Source: Lachnospiraceae bacterium UBA4317 (GTDB taxonomy: Bacteria > Bacillota_A > Clostridia > Lachnospirales > Lachnospiraceae). From it: a stretch of DNA of 9,524 nucleotides. The notes under the pieces are model-generated. The model ran no database searches and was not told the DNA's origin. It saw only the letters and a list, made by a program, of their open reading frames with translations. This document shows, piece by piece, positions 7,463 through 9,524 of the stretch. Position 1 is the stretch's first letter. Every line of letters starts with the position of its first letter. The translations under genes and the position numbers were made by a program. The DNA lies in contig DGUF01000066.1 in the NCBI GenBank assembly GCA_002394525.1, forward strand, positions 1-9,524. Reading direction: 5' to 3'.

Positions 7463-8230
7463 TCAGAGTTTCCCCTGCTGCTCAGCAAAATTTTTGATAT
7501 ATGTGTCTGCTTCGCCGTCTCCTCCCTCATCTTTTGCATTGATCTTTGTGAGAATGTCAACGTAGTCGGTGACTCCAAAAAATTTCCTGATACCTCCGGG
7601 ACTTCCTGCATAGGCAAGTCCTCCCGCCTTGTCAGACCCTTTGGCCAGTACGACCACCCGGTCATAAAGTTCAATATTGACGATATTATGTGAGATGATG
7701 ATCGTAGTCTTGCCGCTCTCGTGCGTGATATTACAGAGCTTTTTTATCAGATCTCTGGAGACACCGCAGTCCAGGCCGGTGTCGATCTCGTCCGCAATAA
7801 TGATATTCTTCCCGCGTATGAGCTCCTTGGCGATGGAAACTCTCTGCATCTGTCCGCCGGAAAGGCGCTTGATCTCATTGTTCTGTACACTCTCCAGGCC
7901 CATGGTCTGAACATAATGCTCCACGGCGTTATTCAGTTTTTCCTTGCTTTTATACAGCCGGGAAAAAACCGCGGACCAGTAAATGGCATCGCGCGCGGTC
8001 TCGAGAGTATTCAGGGCCGGATGCTGCGGGATATATGCAATATCCTCCCGTTTGTAATCCGAGATTTCTCCATCAAAAGAAGTCATGCCGATCATGCATT
8101 TAATAAGCGTGCTTTTTCCTGCCCCGGAGGTTCCGATGATCAGGGAGGCACAGCCCCGGGGAAACTCCACATGGATATCGCGCAGGGCCACCCGGTTCGG
8201 GTAATTCTTTTTAATTATATCTACCTGCAT
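7463..8230 (-). CDS. ABC transporter ATP-binding protein, ABCG-like (255 aa)
   Basis: The start is ATG 8230 (MQVDII): AAAGGAG lies 6 nt upstream and would sit inside the coding part of the alternative ATG at 8251. Catalytic motifs are complete: Walker A GTSGAGKST at 33-41, Q-loop Gln69 (YIPQ), signature LSGGQ at 123-127, Walker B IIIAD at 143-147 with catalytic Glu148, D-loop TGLD, H-loop His181. The signature continues MQRVSIAKELI, close to the ABCG consensus, and the tail GGLAYAGSPGGIRKFFG matches the ABCG-type G-x-x-x-Y-x-G...FFG ending of the nucleotide-binding domain. ATPase and permease together equal one split ABCG half-transporter. First gene of the minus-strand block, with a consensus promoter about 110 nt upstream. 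Probably an exporter; substrate unknown. Confidence 0.92.
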   Translation of the reverse strand: MQVDIIKKNYPNRVALRDIHVEFPRGCASLIIGTSGAGKSTLIKCMIGMTSFDGEISDYKREDIAYIPQHPALNTLETARDAIYWSAVFSRLYKSKEKLNNAVEHYVQTMGLESVQNNEIKRLSGGQMQRVSIAKELIRGKNIIIADEIDTGLDCGVSRDLIKKLCNITHESGKTTIIISHNIVNIELYDRVVVLAKGSDKAGGLAYAGSPGGIRKFFGVTDYVDILTKINAKDEGGDGEADTYIKNFAEQQGKL

Positions 8231-8339
8231 TTTCTTCTCCTTTAATGACAATGTATCTAAGCTGCAGTTCTTTTATTCCTCTCTGACCGGAATGAGAACA
8301 GGCGAAGCAGGTGCTCTTTAGTCAACACTTTATCTGAAA

Positions 8340-8367
8340 ATTATACAATTATTGCAGTTTCTGTCAA
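8340..8367 (-). promoter_or_regulatory. Strong sigma-A promoter of the ABC-lectin operon
   Basis: On the minus strand a perfect TTGACA (8367-8362) and perfect TATAAT (8345-8340) are separated by 16 nt. Transcription would start near 8333, giving a leader of about 100 nt before the ATPase start. No recognisable riboswitch or T-box is seen in that leader. Confidence 0.8.
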
Positions 8368-8370
8368 TCT

Positions 8371-8388
8371 CTGCCGGGTCCGCGGCAG
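8371..8388. promoter_or_regulatory. GC-rich palindrome next to the ABC promoter -35 box
   Basis: CTGCCG (8371-8376), spacer GGTCCG, CGGCAG (8383-8388) form an exact 6+6 inverted repeat 3 bp upstream of the -35 hexamer. It stands out as GC-rich in AT-rich surroundings. The position fits an activator or repressor site. No regulator gene is in the window. Confidence 0.35.
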
Positions 8389-8432
8389 CCTCGATCACAT
8401 CAATGAAAAATGTTATGATCCCCTGCTTTATT

Positions 8433-8440
8433 GATCCATT
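8433..8440. repeat. Left copy of an 8-bp direct repeat (putative target-site duplication)
   Basis: GATCCATT, identical to 8640-8647 and directly abutting the left end (GTAACTG) of the hairpin element. Confidence 0.6.
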
Positions 8441-8639
8441 GTAACTGTTCAGACTGCCACGAATTCGAGGTGTTTTTGCGTGCTTTCCAACGCAAAAACC
8501 CGAGTTGAACGGCGTTAACACACTTGTGAAGCAAGTGTGTTACGCATGCGAAGCATATAACAATGCTTCGCATTGTCGAATCGCTGAACGCAGCGTTACA
8601 TGTGCACGCCCTTCGAAGGGGCGTGTACAGATCAGTAAC
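8441..8639. mobile_element. Putative 199-bp MITE-like non-autonomous element with tandem hairpins
   Basis: The element is bounded exactly by 8-bp direct repeats GATCCATT (8433-8440 and 8640-8647). Its ends are imperfect inverted repeats: left GTAACTGTTCAG, right (reverse complement) GTTACTGATCTG, 9 of 12 matching with all three mismatches A/T swaps. It has no credible coding frame and is packed with hairpins. A GTAA terminus and 8-bp target duplication are known features of the IS66 family, so it may be an internally deleted or decayed IS66 derivative mobilised in trans; that link is inference. It lies in the divergent promoter region without destroying either promoter. Alternatives are a structured RNA gene or a non-mobile palindromic repeat. 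Confidence 0.55.
8472..8629. repeat. Array of five consecutive, sequence-unrelated hairpins
   Basis: Stem 1: GTTTTTGCGT 8472-8481 with 8490-8499 (10 bp). Stem 2: TAACACACTTG 8516-8526 with 8532-8542 (11 bp), extended by GCG 8512-8514 with CGC 8543-8545 past a bulged T. Stem 3: ATGCGAAGCAT 8546-8556 with 8563-8573 (11 bp). Stem 4: CGCTG 8582-8586 with 8591-8595, loop AACG, plus AA/TT past a bulged T. Stem 5: TGTGCACGCCC 8601-8611 with 8619-8629 (11 bp, one G-T). Stems 1-3 have no mismatches in their cores, and stems 2 and 3 are immediately adjacent. Either strand could fold as RNA; none is followed by a T-run, so these are not terminators. Confidence 0.85.
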
Positions 8640-8647
8640 GATCCATT
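8640..8647. repeat. Right copy of the 8-bp direct repeat (putative target-site duplication)
   Basis: GATCCATT, identical to 8433-8440, directly after the element's right end CAGTAAC. Removing one copy plus the element restores a continuous AT-rich intergenic sequence. Confidence 0.6.
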
Positions 8648-8667
8648 TCAGCGGGAATCCTCTTTCG

Positions 8668-8697
8668 TTAGGCATTGTCCTGAATTTATGGTATAAT
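8668..8697 (+). promoter_or_regulatory. Extended -10 promoter of trpB
   Basis: A perfect TATAAT (8692-8697) is preceded by TGG (8689-8691), an extended -10 TGnTATAAT. The -35 is poor (TTAGGC at 8668-8673, 18-nt spacer), as is usual for extended -10 promoters. The predicted start near 8704 leaves a leader under 30 nt, too short for a trp leader peptide, T-box or attenuator. Confidence 0.7.
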
Positions 8698-8731
8698 TTT
8701 CCAAAATATCCATTCAGAAAGGCAATACACC

Positions 8732-9524
8732 ATGAATAAATATCGCGACTTTGATAACTATCTGAAGGAATACCCCACCCAGGACGGGTACTTCGGAAAA
8801 TACGGCGGCAATTATCTGGAGGACCCCGAGCTGATCAAGGCCTTCAACGAATACGCGGAGGCCTACAACACCATCGCCCAGTCCGCCCAGTTCATCGCGG
8901 AACTGCGCCGCATCCGCCGTGATTTTCAGGGCCGGCCGACGCCGGTCTACCACTGCCAGAACCTGTCCAATCTCCTGGGCCGGACCCAGATCTATCTCAA
9001 GAGGGAGGACCTCAACCACACCGGGGCCCACAAGCTCAACCACTGCATGGGCGAGGGGCTTCTGGCCAAGTACATGGGCAAAAAGAAGATCATCGCCGAG
9101 ACGGGAGCAGGCCAGCACGGCGTCGCCCTGGCCACGGCTGCGGCCTATTTCGGACTCGAGTGCGACATCTATATGGGCGAGGTCGACATCGCCAAGCAGG
9201 CGCCCAACGTGACCCGCATGAAGCTGCTCGGAGCCAACGTGGTCCCTGTCAGCTTCGGCCTCAAGACCCTCAAGGAGGCCGTGGACGCCGCCTTTATGGC
9301 CTATGCTAAAGAATACAAGGACGCGGTCTACTGCATCGGCACGGCCGCAGGCCCCCATCCCTTCCCCCTCATGGTCCGCGATTTCCAGTTCTGCATCGGC
9401 GAGGAGGCCAGGGACCAGTTCAGGGCCCAGACCGGCCACCTGCCGGACCAGGTCGCGGCCTGTGTGGGCGGAGGCTCCAACTCCATCGGCATGTTCACGC
9501 CCTTCCTGGCGGACCCCGTCGAGC
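8732..9524 (+). CDS. trpB: Tryptophan synthase beta chain, 3' end beyond window
   Basis: The start ATG 8732 has AGAAAGG 9 nt upstream. The first 264 codons are present and the frame runs off the right edge; the family is about 390-410 residues, so roughly one third is missing. The PLP-dependent enzyme condenses indole with L-serine to L-tryptophan. Diagnostic motifs: GRPTPVYH at 67-74, [12 protein letters not shown] with the Schiff-base lysine Lys101, ETGAGQHG at 123-130 with catalytic Glu123, GPHPFP, and the phosphate-binding GGGSN at 246-250. The sequence pattern is TrpB1-like (the TrpA-partnered class), but the usual HKINN after the lysine is HKLNH here. No other trp gene is upstream, so it may act alone on salvaged indole, or trpA may lie to the right. 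The base composition is GC-rich like the activase and unlike the genes between them. Confidence 0.95.
   Translation, partial: MNKYRDFDNYLKEYPTQDGYFGKYGGNYLEDPELIKAFNEYAEAYNTIAQSAQFIAELRRIRRDFQGRPTPVYHCQNLSNLLGRTQIYLKREDLNHTGAHKLNHCMGEGLLAKYMGKKKIIAETGAGQHGVALATAAAYFGLECDIYMGEVDIAKQAPNVTRMKLLGANVVPVSFGLKTLKEAVDAAFMAYAKEYKDAVYCIGTAAGPHPFPLMVRDFQFCIGEEARDQFRAQTGHLPDQVAACVGGGSNSIGMFTPFLADPVE

Noticed and set aside
6591..8245. Plus-strand frames opposite the ABC genes (6591-7190, 7721-8245)
   Set aside because: Shadows of the permease and ATPase genes; no motifs.
8472..8629. CRISPR array
   Set aside because: The palindromic blocks differ from each other in sequence and spacing; there is no repeated unit and no cas gene.
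8330..8696. Short open frames in the divergent intergenic region
   Set aside because: They run through the hairpin element and promoters, lack ribosome binding sites and have no protein-like composition.
8640..8731. T-box or trp attenuator ahead of trpB
   Set aside because: No T-box core sequence, leader peptide with Trp codons or terminator lies between the predicted promoter and the start codon.
8714..9439. Minus-strand open frame of 241 codons
   Set aside because: Antisense of trpB, whose motifs are unambiguous on the plus strand.

Overview
The window looks like a chromosomal piece from an anaerobic Bacillota (Clostridia, probably a gut-type Lachnospiraceae or Oscillospiraceae relative). 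This rests on AAAGGAG-type ribosome binding sites, sigma-A-like promoters and a giant oxygen-sensitive 2-hydroxyacyl-CoA-dehydratase-type activase. No rRNA or tRNA gene is present to fix the taxon. Two GC-rich housekeeping-type genes sit at the edges, both cut by the window: the activase on the left (minus strand) and a tryptophan synthase beta chain on the right (plus strand). Between them, roughly 4.2-8.7 kb, is a visibly more AT-rich block with different codon use, which reads as an accessory cassette.

Layout. 1-4187 (minus) is the start and bulk of a double-ATPase activase fused to a DUF2229-type region. 4188-4340 is a regulatory leader with a promoter, then a strong intrinsic terminator, then a weak AT-rich inverted repeat next to the activase ribosome binding site. 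4341-5267 and 5364-6497 (both minus) are tandem paralogues encoding membrane-anchored proteins: N-terminal membrane anchor, carboxypeptidase-regulatory-like beta domain, low-complexity stalk, C-type-lectin-like domain. Their N-terminal halves are near-copies and their stalks and lectin domains differ. 6624-7406 and 7463-8230 (minus) are the membrane and ATPase subunits of an ABC transporter resembling the two halves of an ABCG-type half-transporter. 8231-8731 is the divergent intergenic region. It holds a consensus promoter for the ABC operon, a GC-rich palindrome, a 199-bp hairpin-packed element flanked by an exact 8-bp direct repeat (a likely MITE, perhaps IS66-related), and an extended -10 promoter for trpB. 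8732-9524 (plus) is trpB.

How the parts may work together. The four minus-strand genes from 8230 to 4341 form one directional block. An ABCG-like transporter followed by two surface-displayed lectin-type proteins suggests a small envelope module for export coupled to binding a glycan or protein ligand. That coupling is inference from gene order only. The lectin pair is the most unusual content: duplicated anchors carrying diverged binding heads. The activase and TrpB are probably unrelated neighbours.
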